A stretch of DNA of 64,000 nucleotides from Centroberyx gerrardi (Eukaryota; Chordata; Actinopteri; Beryciformes; Berycidae): contig NC_136003.1 in assembly GCF_048128805.1 (NCBI RefSeq), positions 29,477,565 to 29,541,564 on the forward strand. Direction: 5' to 3'. Below the pieces are notes generated by a model. It worked only from the letters and a program-made list of their open reading frames with translations, was not told the DNA's origin and made no database searches. Every line of letters starts with the position of its first letter. Position 1 is the stretch's first letter. Position numbers and translations under genes: made by a program. Below, piece after piece: positions 53,164 through 63,063 of the stretch.

Positions 53164-54538
53164 CGTGCACAGCCGGGACTGAGTTGGTATTTTTGGTCTC
53201 TGGTATGTGTGTTTGAGATTTGCCTTTCCTGCTCCTCCTCCACAGACTTGTGTGGCTGGCCAGTGAAGGACAGAGAAAAAATAGAGATGGAGCAAGGAAA
53301 AGTCTCTGGATAGCGAAAGTCAAGAGATTTGTAAAGAGCATGAAAAGAGATAGAAAAATATTGCAGATGTTTTCTTGTGTTGTCTGGATAAATTTAATTC
53401 CCAGCTCTTGCCATCAGCTCTGTCTCCACTCTCTCCTGTCTCCACTGATCCACCTCTACTACTGCTGCTGCTGCTGCTGCTGCTACTACTGAAGTAACTA
53501 ATTACATGTACTCACGCTACTGTAATTGAGTAGCTTTTTTGTGTACTTCACTTCAGTCAGTAATTTTACTTTTACTCAAGTACATTTTTAGTGAAGTATT
53601 GTCGCTACATTTTAAATCACATCAATGACAGAGGACAGATTTTGTCTCTCCATAAGCAACAGAAACTGAACAATCGAAAATTGACAAACTGTGGATCCAT
53701 TCACAGTGAGAAGAGGAATCTGGCTTTACTTTGCATTTGCACTTTCCATTTAAAAGAATCTAGTTTGAACTTTGTCCTCTCGTCCTTTTAGAATCACAAG
53801 GAAAAGATCTCAGCTAACAACGTTCTCTTTTCTAAAAAGGAACTCAGTAACTTTTACTCTTGAGTTCATTTTAAATGAGGCACTTTCTACTTTTACTTAA
53901 GTAGGTTTTTACACCAGTACTTTTACTTCTACTTAAGTAAAAGTTCAGCGAAGTAACAGTACTTCTACTTGAGAAGGACATTCTAGTACTCTTTCCACCA
54001 CTGGCTACTACTTCTACTACTGCTACTACTGCTACTTCTACTTCTACTGCTACCACTACTGCTGCTACTGCTACTTCTACTGCTGCTGCTGCTACTACTA
54101 CTACTACTTCTACTGCTACCACTACTGCTGCTACTGCTACTGCTACTACTACTACTATTTCTACTACTACTTCTACTACTACTACTACTTCTACTACTAC
54201 TTCTACTGCTACCACTACTTCTACTACTGCTACTACTGCTACTTCTACTTCTACTGCTGCTGCTACTACTACTGCTACCACTACTGCTGCTACTGCTACT
54301 TCTACTTCTACCACTACTGCTGCTACTACTACTGCTGCTACTGCTACTGCTACTACTGCTGCTACTACTACTACTGCTGCTACTACTACTATTACTACTA
54401 CTTCTACTTCTTCTACTGCTGCTTCTACTGTTACTGCTACTACTACTACTACTACTGCTGCTATTGCTGCTACTACTACTACTACTACTACTTCTACTTC
54501 TACTACTGCTTCTACTGCTTCTACTGCTACTGCTACTG

Positions 54539-54573
<35 letters not shown>

Positions 54574-54965
54574 GCTACTGCTACTACTACTACAACTGCT
54601 GCTACTGCTGCTAGTACTAGTGCTATTTCCACCTGTACTATTGCTGCTGCCAGTACTACCTGGAAAAGAGTTGAGATTGGAGGAGAGATACTGGGAGAAA
54701 AGGCAGCAGGGAGGAAACGGTGAGGAGAGGCTGATGTATGGTGACGGACGGGAAGAGTGAAGGAGATGGAGGAGGAGAGAGGTCACACTCTCACTGCCAT
54801 CTTCTATTCATTTAGTCAGAACAGATTGGTATGAATCAGACAGACCAGAGCCGGAGTGGCAGGACAAGATATGTGCTGCCCCGGGCATGTTGAATAAGTA
54901 ACAAGCCAGCACCAGTCACTTTGTATGTATGTACTGTATGTACTCTCTCTCTCTCTCTCTCTCTT

Positions 54966-55005
<40 letters not shown>

Positions 55006-55379
55006 GCATGTTAGACACTTTCTCTACATATGTATGAGGTTTTGTAGCCTTTTTAGCGTGGACATGACACATTCTGCACATCATAAACTGTAAATTCACA
55101 TATTTGTTTTTTCATATCTCTATATTCTCTCTCATTTGTGTATGTTGTCTATATCACAATATTCACACATTTTAACAGTATATTTTTATATTTTCTTTTT
55201 CTCTTTGTCTCAATATGTTCTGCTGATATTTTGCACACATATAATGCTGCAGCTCATATTTTTCATACTTATTTCATTCCTACATTTCCACTTAAAAGAT
55301 TCTTGAAACGTTTCTTTCTTATATCCTATTATTGTTTTGCTGCTGCACTAACCTAGTTCCACATTATTCATCATTAGTT

Positions 55380-55474
<95 letters not shown>

Positions 55475-58400
55475 ACACTCTCTCTCTCTCCCTCTCTCTC
55501 TCTCCCTCTCTCTCTCTCTCTGTCTCTCTCTTATACTGGTACAAATCATATCAACTGCAGCTGTATGTGAGATTTGACTCCAGTCAGTTTTCAGTATTCG
55601 TGTGTTGATATTGATGAGTTTACCTATTGTTTTCTTGGCATTCTTGTCTTTTTTTTTTTTACTTTAATAAACACCTGTACATTTTTGCAGATTGAGAGAC
55701 ATAAATTACCCTTAGGGTTAGACCGATATACAGTATCGCTCTGTCAATATATGGGGCCGATATCGACCATTTTGATCAGATTCCACACAAGTACTCAGTA
55801 TTATTATTTAATTCTTTTTACAGCTATCCTGGGAGTCACTGGAGAGTTTTAGTGCCCCGTTGTATAAATGCTGTTTCCAAGGTTTTTCCACCCGTACAAG
55901 AATAAATATTATGGGGGAAACACCAAGTGCTTGTATTTTTTGGCATGAAAAATATAGAATATTGACACAAAATATCATCTCAGCTGCTTCATTTGAAAGA
56001 TATCGATATGAGACTTCAAAAACACTTGCCCATTGCACGGCTAACTCTGTCCTCTTCTCTCTCCCGCTTCACTTTTCCCTCCCAGCATGCACCGGGAGTG
56101 CCTCGGATCCTCGTGGGTAACCGGCTGCACCTGGCCTTCAAGCGGCAGGTTCCCACGGAGCAGGCGAGGGCCTACGCCGAGAAGAACGGCATGACCTTCT
56201 TCGAGGTCAGCCCGCTGTGCAACTTCAACGTCATCGAGTCCTTCACCGAGCTGTCGCGCATCGTCCTGATGAGGCACGGCATGGAGAAGTTCTGGAGGCC
56301 CAACCGAGGTGAGCGAGGGAGCTGACCTGTGTGTTACTTTAACCACAAGTCACTTTGTGATCAGAACTCTTAATCAATAAGATCAGCAATTTTGAACCTA
56401 TATATAATTTGTCTCTTCCATACCTGTAGTACTTGGACCCACAGACAATATTGTCTCCAGAGTCAGCTGTCAGTTGAAACCGCGAGCTCCGCTGCCTCTT
56501 GCTGCTAACAATGAGTCCAAATGGGATTTATCGAAATATTACCAAAAAAGCCAGTCTGTGAAAACGATATGGAGACCAACCGACATATTTCTCTCCACGG
56601 CCCGGAAAGCAGCAGCACCGCACCGTTTCCACTCAGTGGATCAACTTCTACCAAACTCTACTGTTTACAATCTGACCTGACCGTCCAAAACTAGATCACT
56701 CCGCCAGGAACCACCTTTCACCCCACAGCAGTCTGTGCTGCGGCAGAGAAAAATAGTTCTGTGATTTCCTGATTAGTGAAAGTGTGAGTAATAGCACAAC
56801 TGTGACATGAAATCAAAACTAATTTTAATTTATGTACTTTGCAATTTTTCTGTTTGCTCTCAACTCCCCTGTGGAGCCTCTCCTTTTTTGGAGATATTTT
56901 GACAAACAGTTTGGACTCACTGTTAGCAGCAAGAGGCAACGGAGCTCACTGTTTCAACCAAGAGCTGACTCTGGAGTCGATATTGTTTGTGGTCCAACTA
57001 CTACAGGTATGTAAGAGAGGAATTATATTTAGGTCCAAAATCGCCAAACTTATCCTTTAAAATTGTGTGGCAGGACACAATTATTCTCTGGATTTTTCAT
57101 TTGTGGTTGACATTGCATTGTTTGTTTTGCTGTAAAACATGAACTCAAATGCATCATTACCAAGTGCATGTGTGTTGAGTGTGAAAAAGCTGATCAGGAG
57201 CAACCAAAGTTTACAGAAAACTTCAGTCATGGCATCTTGACAACTTCAGTTCAGTTTCAGATGCGGGTGCATGACCAGTTTGACCAGTCATGTCCGTTTC
57301 TCCTTCTCTCCTTCTGTTTCTCTGGCTGTTTGTTTCTGTTCTTCTCAACATGTACGGGTTACTCATAAAACTCACCAGCAGGATTTCTGTGATGTAATGG
57401 ACTGAGACCGTCACGCTGGTGTTTTCTTATTCATAAACATGAATTACTGGCACAGTTTTACCGTTTGCATTTTTACAGTGTCACCACCCCCTTCTGCTCA
57501 GTTGCATGTCTGCTAAAAGTACAAAACACCACCTGCTCTAGTCAGACAGTATATTTTTTTTAAATGAATGTGATATGTGACAATAAGGTTAAATCGTAAA
57601 AGTGACATTGTGTCATACGGCATCATTGTCTTTGGAATCAAGTGACAGTTTTAAATAACTGATTTACACACTGAATTTACAGCTATTACTGAACTTTATG
57701 AACTTTTATGAACTTTCAGTTTCAGAAGGTTTCCATCTAATTCGATTAGGCTCATGATACACATTGTGACTGCAGCAGTCGGAGTCTGTTGGGAAGGATT
57801 TTGTCTTTCTCTGTCGTTCTGACAGATCTAGTCCGCGGTCCACTGGATAATCAGGGTGGCTGTTAAATATGTAAAGCTTAATTTTCACTGGCCGCCACCG
57901 GAACTATCGCTGAGAATAAAACGGCAGTAATGTGGCTCCTTTGCGGTAATCACAGCCCCGCTAAATTTAGGAATAATTTCAAATAAAAAATTGCAGTTAC
58001 CAACAGCCAAACTGTCACTGTTGAGTTTTATGAAAAGTCTTTGAGCTAAATTCTGCTGCCATCTCAAAAAAGAAGGGACACAGTCAGTGGACGGAGCTAT
58101 TCACAGTAGAAAGCAAAGACAGGACCTGTAGCACTCACAGCTCTTTGATGAATTTAGTGGGAATGATATGAAGGGGGTGGAGGAAGGTCTAAAACGTTCT
58201 GCAGCATAATCAGCTAAAAGTGGCTCAACAAGCCCAGACTGGGACGAGGTGTACTAGCAAGAGAAACAGGAGGAGGGATCTTCCATCTGATACCATCAAT
58301 CTTCCCAACAAAAATAGGTTAAAACTTGTCATAGTCAGCAGAAGCATGAATACCAGCAGTGTCCGGATTCACAAGGCGATCAGCGGTGTTGAATCAAAAC

Positions 58401-60684
58401 CTACAATTATGCTGATTAGCGCTTTCGGAGGTTCTTCATCTGTCCTTCAACTCAGGTTTTGGTGTCAGTCCCTCAGAAACTTTACAAAATAACTCCCGCA
58501 CTGCACTGAACATCACAGACTGATGATGTGTAACAGTGGAAGAGGATCTGAGGGAGGAATTGCTTGATGACCGACTTCTGATTGGTCAACAACTGGCCAG
58601 AGAGGCTTCTGATTGGTCAATAGCTCAGCATCTACTGTGCATACAGAACGGCGTTTTCACACTTTGTGGAGTGAATCTTGGGGTATAAAATAATTTGGCG
58701 GCACAAGTTGATTTACTGGAAGAGTTTTAACTTTATTAAACCTATACTTCACTACATGGTTGACCATCTATCAGTTGTCCAATAGGAAGAAGACCCATGG
58801 ATGAGTCATCTCCAAAATATTAAGTTGTAAATCCTACCCATCAATTTCAAAATAAAAGCTCTAAACAGGAAGTTGTAAAAACCACAGAATAAAACAAAAA
58901 CCAAACAACAACCAAAAACATTTTAAAATACTTGTTAAATTAATGGCAACATTGCCTGATATAGAATGTTTATCCTTTAAAAATGTCTTGCTACTGGAAG
59001 CGAATCTTGACAAAAGAGGTCTATGTAGCGAGTTTGCTTCGCTGACCGCACGTAAAGGGGAAACTGTTTTACAAATTGGCAGCCGTCCTGTTTAAACTGC
59101 AGTTTAATTTTAATTTGATTAATGGTGCAGCCCTAGTTCCTTCATTTTCTCTAATCCCTTCCCCTTAATGCTGTCTGCTGCAGGACGCAGTAATGAGTCT
59201 GTGCATGAGCGACGTTCTGCATTCATGCAACCAGGACGCATTAATGAGCGCTAAAGTTCTACGGTTGTCTTCAGACGGGACGCCACACTCCTAGACTCCT
59301 CTCTCTCTCTCTCTCTCTCGCTCTCTCTCTCTCGCTTATTAATTCTCCCTCGTTCCTGTCATCGTTCCCTCTTCTTCGTCTGTAATTAGAGAGAAAAGCA
59401 GATGGAGGCGATGTCCCTGCGTGCCCCCGGTGAATTAATTTTTTGCGAAAGGCTCACTAAGACTCTTTAAGTGTGCCAACGCCGGGTTCCCTTGGCCTGA
59501 ACTTCATCTGATGTGTTGAGTGACTCGAGCGTCGGCAGGGAAAGCTTTGCAGACGCAGATTAAGTCTTAGCTGTTCTCCAGGAAGCATTTTCAAGAGTCA
59601 GCCTCCGTCTTAAAGCTTTATTAATCCTCACAGCTTTTTTTTCCCGTAAAATTGATTAAGGTTTTTGTTCTGATGCTTTGAGTTGTGAGTTCTCAACATC
59701 AAGGAAAAGCTGAATTGCATTGCTTCAGATGATTGAAAGAAGACTATTGATTGGCGACTGACTACTACTATTGATTACAAGTTTTTTGTCATCTCAGGCA
59801 GTGCAATTAGATGTCGTTTCTTGAGTGCAACCTGTAAATCAAAGCGATAAAACAACAGAAAAAAATAATAAAACACCGCAAAAAATTTGAAATGTTTAGG
59901 AAAATGTCTGTATAAAATGTATAATATCACCCTAAAATGTTGGTGGAATTTCCCCTGAAGTGATTTGGTAGTTAAGAAAGTTTTCAGAGAAATGTTGAGA
60001 AAAGTTCAACTTGGAGAAGTGCACTGATGTCTTTTTTGTGCGAGCCAACCAAACAGAACAAAGGAGAGGCGAGGTTTGACTGTTGTTTGGCAGCTGACAG
60101 TTTAGGACAACAACAACAACAACAACAACAACAACCAGAGGGAAAATGGAGAAGGTAGTAGTAGAAAAGTTGGCATGTTAAGAGTCCGTATGGAGAACAT
60201 TGGCTCTGTGGTTTCTGGTAAGAATTTCACAGTTGGACGTAAGCTGTGTTTGCTGATAGTGACAGCTGGTGGTTATAGAAACAAAGTGTGCGTCCCTCTT
60301 TGTTTTTTTATCAGCACAAATTGTGGCTCTTCTTCTTCAAAGAAAGCCGAACAGCATGAACACTCCCTTATTGTTTACCTCTTCTCTCTCTCTCTCTCCC
60401 TCCCTGCAGTGTTCAGCCTGCAGGACCTGTGCTGCCGGGCCATCGTGTCGTGCACGCCGGTCCACCTCATCGACAAGCTCCCGCTGCCCGTCGCCATCAA
60501 GTCCCACCTCAAGTCCTTCTCCATGGCCAACGGCATGAACGCCGTCATGATGCACGGACGCTCGTACTCGCTGGCCAACCCGGCCGGCGGCTCCAAGGGC
60601 AACAGCCTGAAGCGCTCCAAATCCATCCGTCCGCCGCAGAGCCCGCCCCAGAACTGCACCCGGAACAACTGCAAGATCTCTTAG
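35238..60684 (+). CDS. RAB40C: RAB40C: Rab-like GTPase with SOCS box, complete coding sequence
   Basis: RAB40 proteins are atypical Rab/Ras-like GTPases whose C-terminal SOCS box recruits Elongin B/C and cullin-5 to form ubiquitin ligases. Coding exons: 35238-35379, 46061-46121, 50212-50272, 50979-51056, 56086-56308 and 60410-60684; 840 nt, 279 residues (human RAB40C is about 281). Exon 1 gives [20 protein letters not shown]. The P-loop is GDSDVGKG (residues 21-28), with Gly where most Rabs have Ser/Thr. The switch II region is WDTSGQGRF (68-76), and GNRLHL (125-130) replaces the usual NKxD. The SOCS box spans about 189-225 ([12 protein letters not shown], cullin-box LPLP at 212-215). The tail is Ser/Lys-rich ([17 protein letters not shown]) and ends NCKIS, a CaaX-like terminus. 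The substitutions are family traits, not damage. The ATG follows a splice acceptor at 35225, so the gene has an upstream non-coding exon. RAB40C is preferred over RAB40B on sequence and on PIGQ adjacency. Confidence 0.97.
35722..36116 (-). mobile_element. MITE family A copy, minus orientation, RAB40C intron
   Basis: Complementary family words appear in reverse order: CACTGGAGAGTTTTAGTGTC, then TTTCCATCCTGACCAGAATG, then ATATCAGTATTGGCC. It lies about 350 bp into the 10.7-kb intron after the first coding exon. Confidence 0.78.
37639..38048. mobile_element. hAT-type MITE family B, copy 2, perfect 8-bp target duplication
   Basis: Termini TAGGGCTGGGTATCG and CGATACCCAGCCCTA. Perfect flanking repeat TTTGGTAT at 37631-37638 and 38049-38056. 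Nearly identical to 18088-18497 in reverse orientation, which suggests both are recent insertions. It lies in the RAB40C intron 35380-46060. Confidence 0.96.
38057..43020 (+). other. Long repeat-poor stretch of the RAB40C large intron
   Basis: About 5 kb with no MITE, LINE or microsatellite that I recognise, unlike the rest of the window. No exon is visible. Such repeat-poor introns often hold conserved regulatory sequence, but that is inference. Confidence 0.4.
43351..43748. repeat. Duplicated block, copy 1 (RAB40C intron after first coding exon)
   Basis: CGTCTGCATGTTAGACACTT through CATCATTAGTTTCATCT is repeated almost exactly at 55001-55386. The main difference is a small internal gap. 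The right edge runs into a (CT)n tract at 43758-43832; the left edge follows a poly-T tract. Confidence 0.95.
43758..43832. repeat. (CT)n microsatellite
   Basis: About 75 bp of CT, adjoining the duplicated block. A (CTTT)n tract also lies at 43227-43260. Confidence 0.97.
44652..45260 (+). mobile_element. MITE family A, long variant, uninterrupted
   Basis: AGGTTTGACAAATAAGGG at the left, family words, then the extended interior (ACCACAAGAACATGG, CAGACATGTCCAGACATGC, GCTGCCTGAGGC). It reads through the site where 24002-25510 carries an insertion. The right tip is not clear. Confidence 0.78.
46821..47446. mobile_element. 620-bp inverted-repeat element with subterminal 21-bp iterons, RAB40C intron
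   Basis: CCCAGGGGTCACCTGGTA at 46829-46846 is matched inversely by TACCAGGTGACCCCTGG near 47418-47434. Inside the left end, about five ~21-bp direct repeats of the type CGGATTAGTAAACCGTGC run over 46870-47005. Two to three reverse-oriented units lie at 47325-47395. This resembles a non-autonomous DNA transposon with repeated transposase-binding sites. The family is not recognised and no target duplication was fixed. Confidence 0.75.
47520..48055 (-). mobile_element. L2-type LINE ORF2 C-terminal fragment and tail
   Basis: Minus-strand translation of 47789-48055 reads [20 protein letters not shown] and then LTYTSELC, the [14 protein letters not shown] hallmark of fish L2-type LINEs. The adjoining sequence down to 47520 looks like its decayed 3' part. 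It lies in the RAB40C intron 46122-50211, opposite the gene. Confidence 0.85.
48251..48609. mobile_element. hAT-type MITE family F
   Basis: Termini TAGGGCTGGGCGATATATC and, inversely, CGATATCGCCCGGCCCTA. Flanking 8-mers ATATAAAA and ATATAAAG match at 7 of 8. Confidence 0.88.
48849..48908. repeat. (CT)n microsatellite, interrupted
   Basis: CT repeats with TTT and ACA interruptions. A CA run lies at 49289-49318 in the same intron. Confidence 0.92.
49560..49925. repeat. MITE family X, partial copy
   Basis: GATCACAACTCTTGAAAAG, ACTCAAATGCATCACTAAG and CAGTCATGGCGTCTTTAC are colinear with copies at 3556-3964 and 57061-57260. Confidence 0.65.
50357..50405 (+). mobile_element. MITE family A tail fragment
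   Basis: GTATCAGAGGTGGACGGCAA followed by GCCAGTATCTG, the 3' part of the family, is preserved in the RAB40C intron 50273-50978. Confidence 0.55.
50936..50969. repeat. (TG)n microsatellite before RAB40C exon
   Basis: A TG run with one TA interruption ends about 10 bp before the coding exon that starts at 50979. Confidence 0.93.
51073..51108. repeat. (GATG)n short tandem repeat
   Basis: GATG/GATT units begin about 17 bp after the exon 50979-51056. Confidence 0.88.
51220..51525. mobile_element. Element with outer ~55-bp and inner 28-bp inverted repeats, RAB40C intron
   Basis: Outer arms (about 51222-51272 and 51471-51523) are nearly exact complements containing CTCCAAGGCACTCTCTTTAA. Immediately inside the left arm a perfect 28-bp hairpin (51273-51300 with 51308-51335, 7-bp loop) reads CTTCCACTTGGACATGG. 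The core contains CCTGACGAAGGCTTGATGCC, a word I associate with dispersed vertebrate repeats. The family is not named. Confidence 0.85.
52660..52950. repeat. Diverged third relative of the duplicated block, with LINE-tail-like end
   Basis: TATTTTGCACACCCCCATAA and CATACTTTTCCACTGA echo the blocks at 43.4 and 55.2 kb at lower identity. The end, CCCGCTGGCATCACTGAAGT then TTCATCTTATC, resembles a LINE tail. All three may therefore be degenerate LINE 3' ends. Confidence 0.5.
53022..53162. repeat. Two (GT)n microsatellites
   Basis: GT runs at 53022-53045 and 53125-53162, separated by about 80 bp of unrelated sequence. Confidence 0.93.
53490..54003. mobile_element. MITE with TTACTTAAGTA words, RAB40C intron
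   Basis: GAAGTAACTAATTACATGTA at the left, many ACTTTTACTTAAGTA words, and the terminus CTCTTTCCACCACTG at the right. This matches a common fish MITE type and the fragment at 16705-16819. The left end merges with a CTG run at 53461-53490. Confidence 0.7.
54001..54640. repeat. ~640-bp imperfect trinucleotide tract (CTA/CTG/CTT)n
   Basis: Continuous CTN triplets in one phase, mainly CTA and CTG with scattered CTT and CCA. Frames on the minus strand stay open as poly-Val/Ala and poly-Ser only because the repeat lacks stops. No gene. Confidence 0.97.
54941..55000. repeat. (CT)n microsatellite before duplicated block
   Basis: CT repeats with one TTG interruption end where the duplicated block begins at 55001. 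Confidence 0.95.
55001..55386. repeat. Duplicated block, copy 2 (RAB40C intron 51057-56085)
   Basis: Near-identical to 43351-43748 in the same orientation. It is flanked on both sides by (CT)n tracts. It carries a ~10-bp deletion in the TATATTTTTATA segment relative to copy 1. Confidence 0.95.
55383..55531. repeat. (CT)n microsatellite, ~150 bp
   Basis: Long CT tract with CCC, TG and ACA interruptions, directly following the duplicated block. Confidence 0.97.
55713..56031 (-). mobile_element. MITE family A copy ending 54 bp before a RAB40C exon
   Basis: TAGGGTTAGACCGATATACA at the left and, in reverse, CACTGGAGAGTTTTAGTGCC and GAGACTTCAAAAACAC. The downstream exon opens at 56086 after TCCCAG. 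The branch-point region must therefore lie in or just after the element. Confidence 0.8.
56370..57060. mobile_element. TTAA-bounded MITE with ~150-bp terminal inverted repeats inside family X
   Basis: TTAA at 56370-56373 and 57057-57060. Long arms of about 80% identity share CATACCTGTAGTA, CTCCAGAGTCAGCT and GCCTCTTGCTGCTAACA with their complements. The flanks (AGAACTCTTAA before, AATTGTGTGGCAGGACAC after) join to match the uninterrupted family X copy near 3690-3725. It lies in the last RAB40C intron. Confidence 0.93.
57061..57260. repeat. MITE family X, right part of the interrupted copy
   Basis: Continues the family X sequence (TTGTGGTTGACATTGCATTG, CAGTCATGGCATCTTG) after the TTAA element. 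The left part lies at about 56338-56369. Confidence 0.75.
57261..60100 (+). other. Last RAB40C intron, mostly unique sequence
   Basis: No exon recognised. A CT tract lies at 59300-59335. The segment about 59380-59640 is repeat-poor with balanced composition and might be conserved regulatory DNA; that is a guess. A CAA run follows at 60109-60134. Confidence 0.4.
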
Positions 60685-60891
60685 TCTCTGGCCCCCCCCC
60701 TGGGTGCAGGGTGGCGGGTCGGAGAGGGAGAGACGACGGTAGGCGAGGCGGGATCGGGAGACGGATGTGCGGGAAGGTTTTTTGTCGGAGGAAGGGGGCG
60801 GAACACACCTTTACCTGGAGAGTTGCGTTCAAAGCAGAAGTGGGTCGATGTAGGGGTGGATAAAGGTGTGGTGGGAGTAACGGCGTGACAA

Positions 60892-60897
60892 AATAAA
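60892..60897 (+). terminator. Candidate polyadenylation signal of RAB40C
   Basis: AATAAA lies 208 bp past the RAB40C stop codon, at the end of a GC-rich 3' UTR segment. I saw no other canonical signal in the next kilobase. A longer 3' UTR is possible. Confidence 0.55.
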
Positions 60898-61299
60898 AGC
60901 CCTCCCCCTGCTTTGGGAACCAAGTGCTACCTCCCACCCTCGCTTTGAGATCCAGTTGGGGGGGAACAGGACTACAGCGGTGCCTCGGCCCGACACGTTC
61001 AGCACAGAACGACTACAAACTTTGGTCTCCACAGACTTGATGCTCGCTACCACCAACCACTGACGTGAGAGGAAGAGACTCTCCCAGTTCACTCCTGTTA
61101 CTACATGTACAGAACAGACACACACATGTACAGAAGCCCGTAACAAACACTTGCAACCGTATTTAGTTACTCTACATCGGCACCGCTCAGTTTGTGTCAT
61201 AGACCTCACCTCAAGATCAATTCTGCACTCTTTTTGAGCTGTTTATATGTCACCTTACGTTTCTTTCTTTTTTCTCTCTTTCTAGGTGTAATTCCTCCT

Positions 61300-61552
61300 A
61301 CACTGCAAAACAATCTCCATCTTAATAAGTCATTTAGTTTTCTAGATTCTTGTTTCAAGAATTTTGTAGAATCAAGTGTTCTCGTTTCAAGATACTTGTT
61401 TCCAGAAAATTCCTGAAAAAAGTGAAACCGCAATGGAAACAAGTGGAGTTATCTCGCCTAATTGGCAGAATTTTTCTCTTGGTTTAAGAAAAATAAGATT
61501 TGAAGACTGAATATGAGACTAAATGACTAAAGATGGACGTTTTTTGCAGTGT
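61300..61552. mobile_element. hAT-like MITE with ACACTGCAAAA termini
   Basis: Left ACACTGCAAAACAATCTCCA and right, inversely, ACACTGCAAAAAACGTCCAT. Flanking 8-mers TTCCTCCT and TTCATCAT match at 6 of 8. It lies about 600 bp past the RAB40C stop codon. Confidence 0.8.
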
Positions 61553-61559
61553 TTTCATC

Positions 61560-63060
61560 ATTATTCCTTCCTTTTTCTGTCCACACTCAAGTTTGTGTTG
61601 CTATTTGAATGACCAATAAGCTAATGATCAAGACACTAGTAACCAGTTCTCCTTTCTGAGGATATTGCCCGTATTGATCGTTCACTTATCTTCAGCTGGC
61701 CATAACGATTATGTTTGGTTTGAACACTCATTGTGCTTTGGAAGTTAATACGTATTATTGTGTTTACATGTAACTCGTTGTAGCTGAAGCAGTCTTTAGG
61801 TTCTGCCCGACTTTATTGCCCTTGCTAGGAAAGGCGTCTTTCTTTTCGACCCAAGAGCTCCTGGGAGTTGTAGTCGGAGACGAGGTCGAGCAGGACAGCT
61901 TTGCATTCGCATCACGTCTGGACGTCACCCAGGGGAGCTGTTGGGGTCCAGGCAGAGATTAATTTTACTGTCACTCCCTCCTCCTCTTCCCTCGTTCTCT
62001 CTCTCTCTCTCCTTTCCTCCCTCTCTCCCTCACTGCCGGGCGTTCAGGGACTCCTACATGTTATAGATTTCACAGATTGTGTGTCATGCCTGTTACATGC
62101 AGCAGAAATCTGTCTGCTCTGTCTTTGTTCGGTGTTTTTTCTCAAAACACGTACACACCGCCACCACCAGTCCAAGCAGATTTGATATGAACACACACAC
62201 AAAACGCACACCTCTATCTGCTGCCCCGTAGTTTACCCTCATTCCCCTGTTGTGTCTCGCTTAACCCTCCTGTGCCAAATGTTGAAACTAGTCAACAGTC
62301 CACACACGCACACACACACACACACGCACACAGACACACACACACTGTTGCCAAACTTGTCTGATCACCAGATTCGTAGCACCGTCCTCTTTTTCCATAG
62401 TTCTTGGTCTCAAAGAAGTTTCTTCCCATATTCAGCCCCCCCATCCATTGCATGCACTAATGTGTTTTCCATACTCTCATTTCAGTGTTAAGACGCACAG
62501 CGAGCATAAAAGCCCAGGGATGGGAAGCACAGATATTCAAGGTTGTCTGAAAAGCGCACATTGAACAAAGCATGGCTTCCAGCGTTCCAGGGTTGTACTC
62601 GGATGACGAATGTTGAGTGCCAAAGTGAAAAGTCTGATCAGGAAAAAAAACAAAAAGAATGCAAACAGAAAAAGCACAATCTCTCCGAGTGACGGGCTTG
62701 CTGTGAAGCTGAGGCAGAGATATTCAGGTAGTGCGAGGTGGGATCTTCTGTGTGTTTTTAGTAAACAATGGCCTGTAATTATCAGTTCTCTGTGAATTTC
62801 ACAAACCGGCATTCATGATGACCAACTGATTTCACACAGCGCTACGGTGATGAACTGTTCTCTTCCTGCTGCAACAGTTGACAAAAGCATTTTCTGGCCA
62901 CAAAACTGATTTTTCCCCTTCGCATGGGATCGAAATTGAAAAAATGCATTATTGACTACTGCAATTTTCAAGTCACAAGAGAGTGTAATGTTTGTCTTGT
63001 ATTCAGATGCCCTCCAAAACAAATTAACGCCGGTCTTTCATTATATTCACACGCAGCAAA
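61560..63060. other. Downstream of RAB40C, no gene seen
   Basis: Mixed unique sequence with a CT tract near 61997-62035 and a CA tract near 62305-62345. No exon of a neighbouring gene is recognised before the window ends. Confidence 0.4.
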
Positions 63061-63063
63061 TTG

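Noticed and set aside
53871..54786. Open frames of 250-270 codons, poly-Val/Ala and poly-Ser
   Set aside because: Pure reading of a CTN trinucleotide tract in a RAB40C intron.
58220..58492. 90-codon plus-strand ORF in the last RAB40C intron
   Set aside because: No recognised domain, no splice-site support and no codon-use signal; likely chance.
61560..63060. Start of a further gene downstream of RAB40C (WFIKKN1 follows in human)
   Set aside because: No exon with WAP, follistatin, Kunitz or other recognisable coding sequence is visible.
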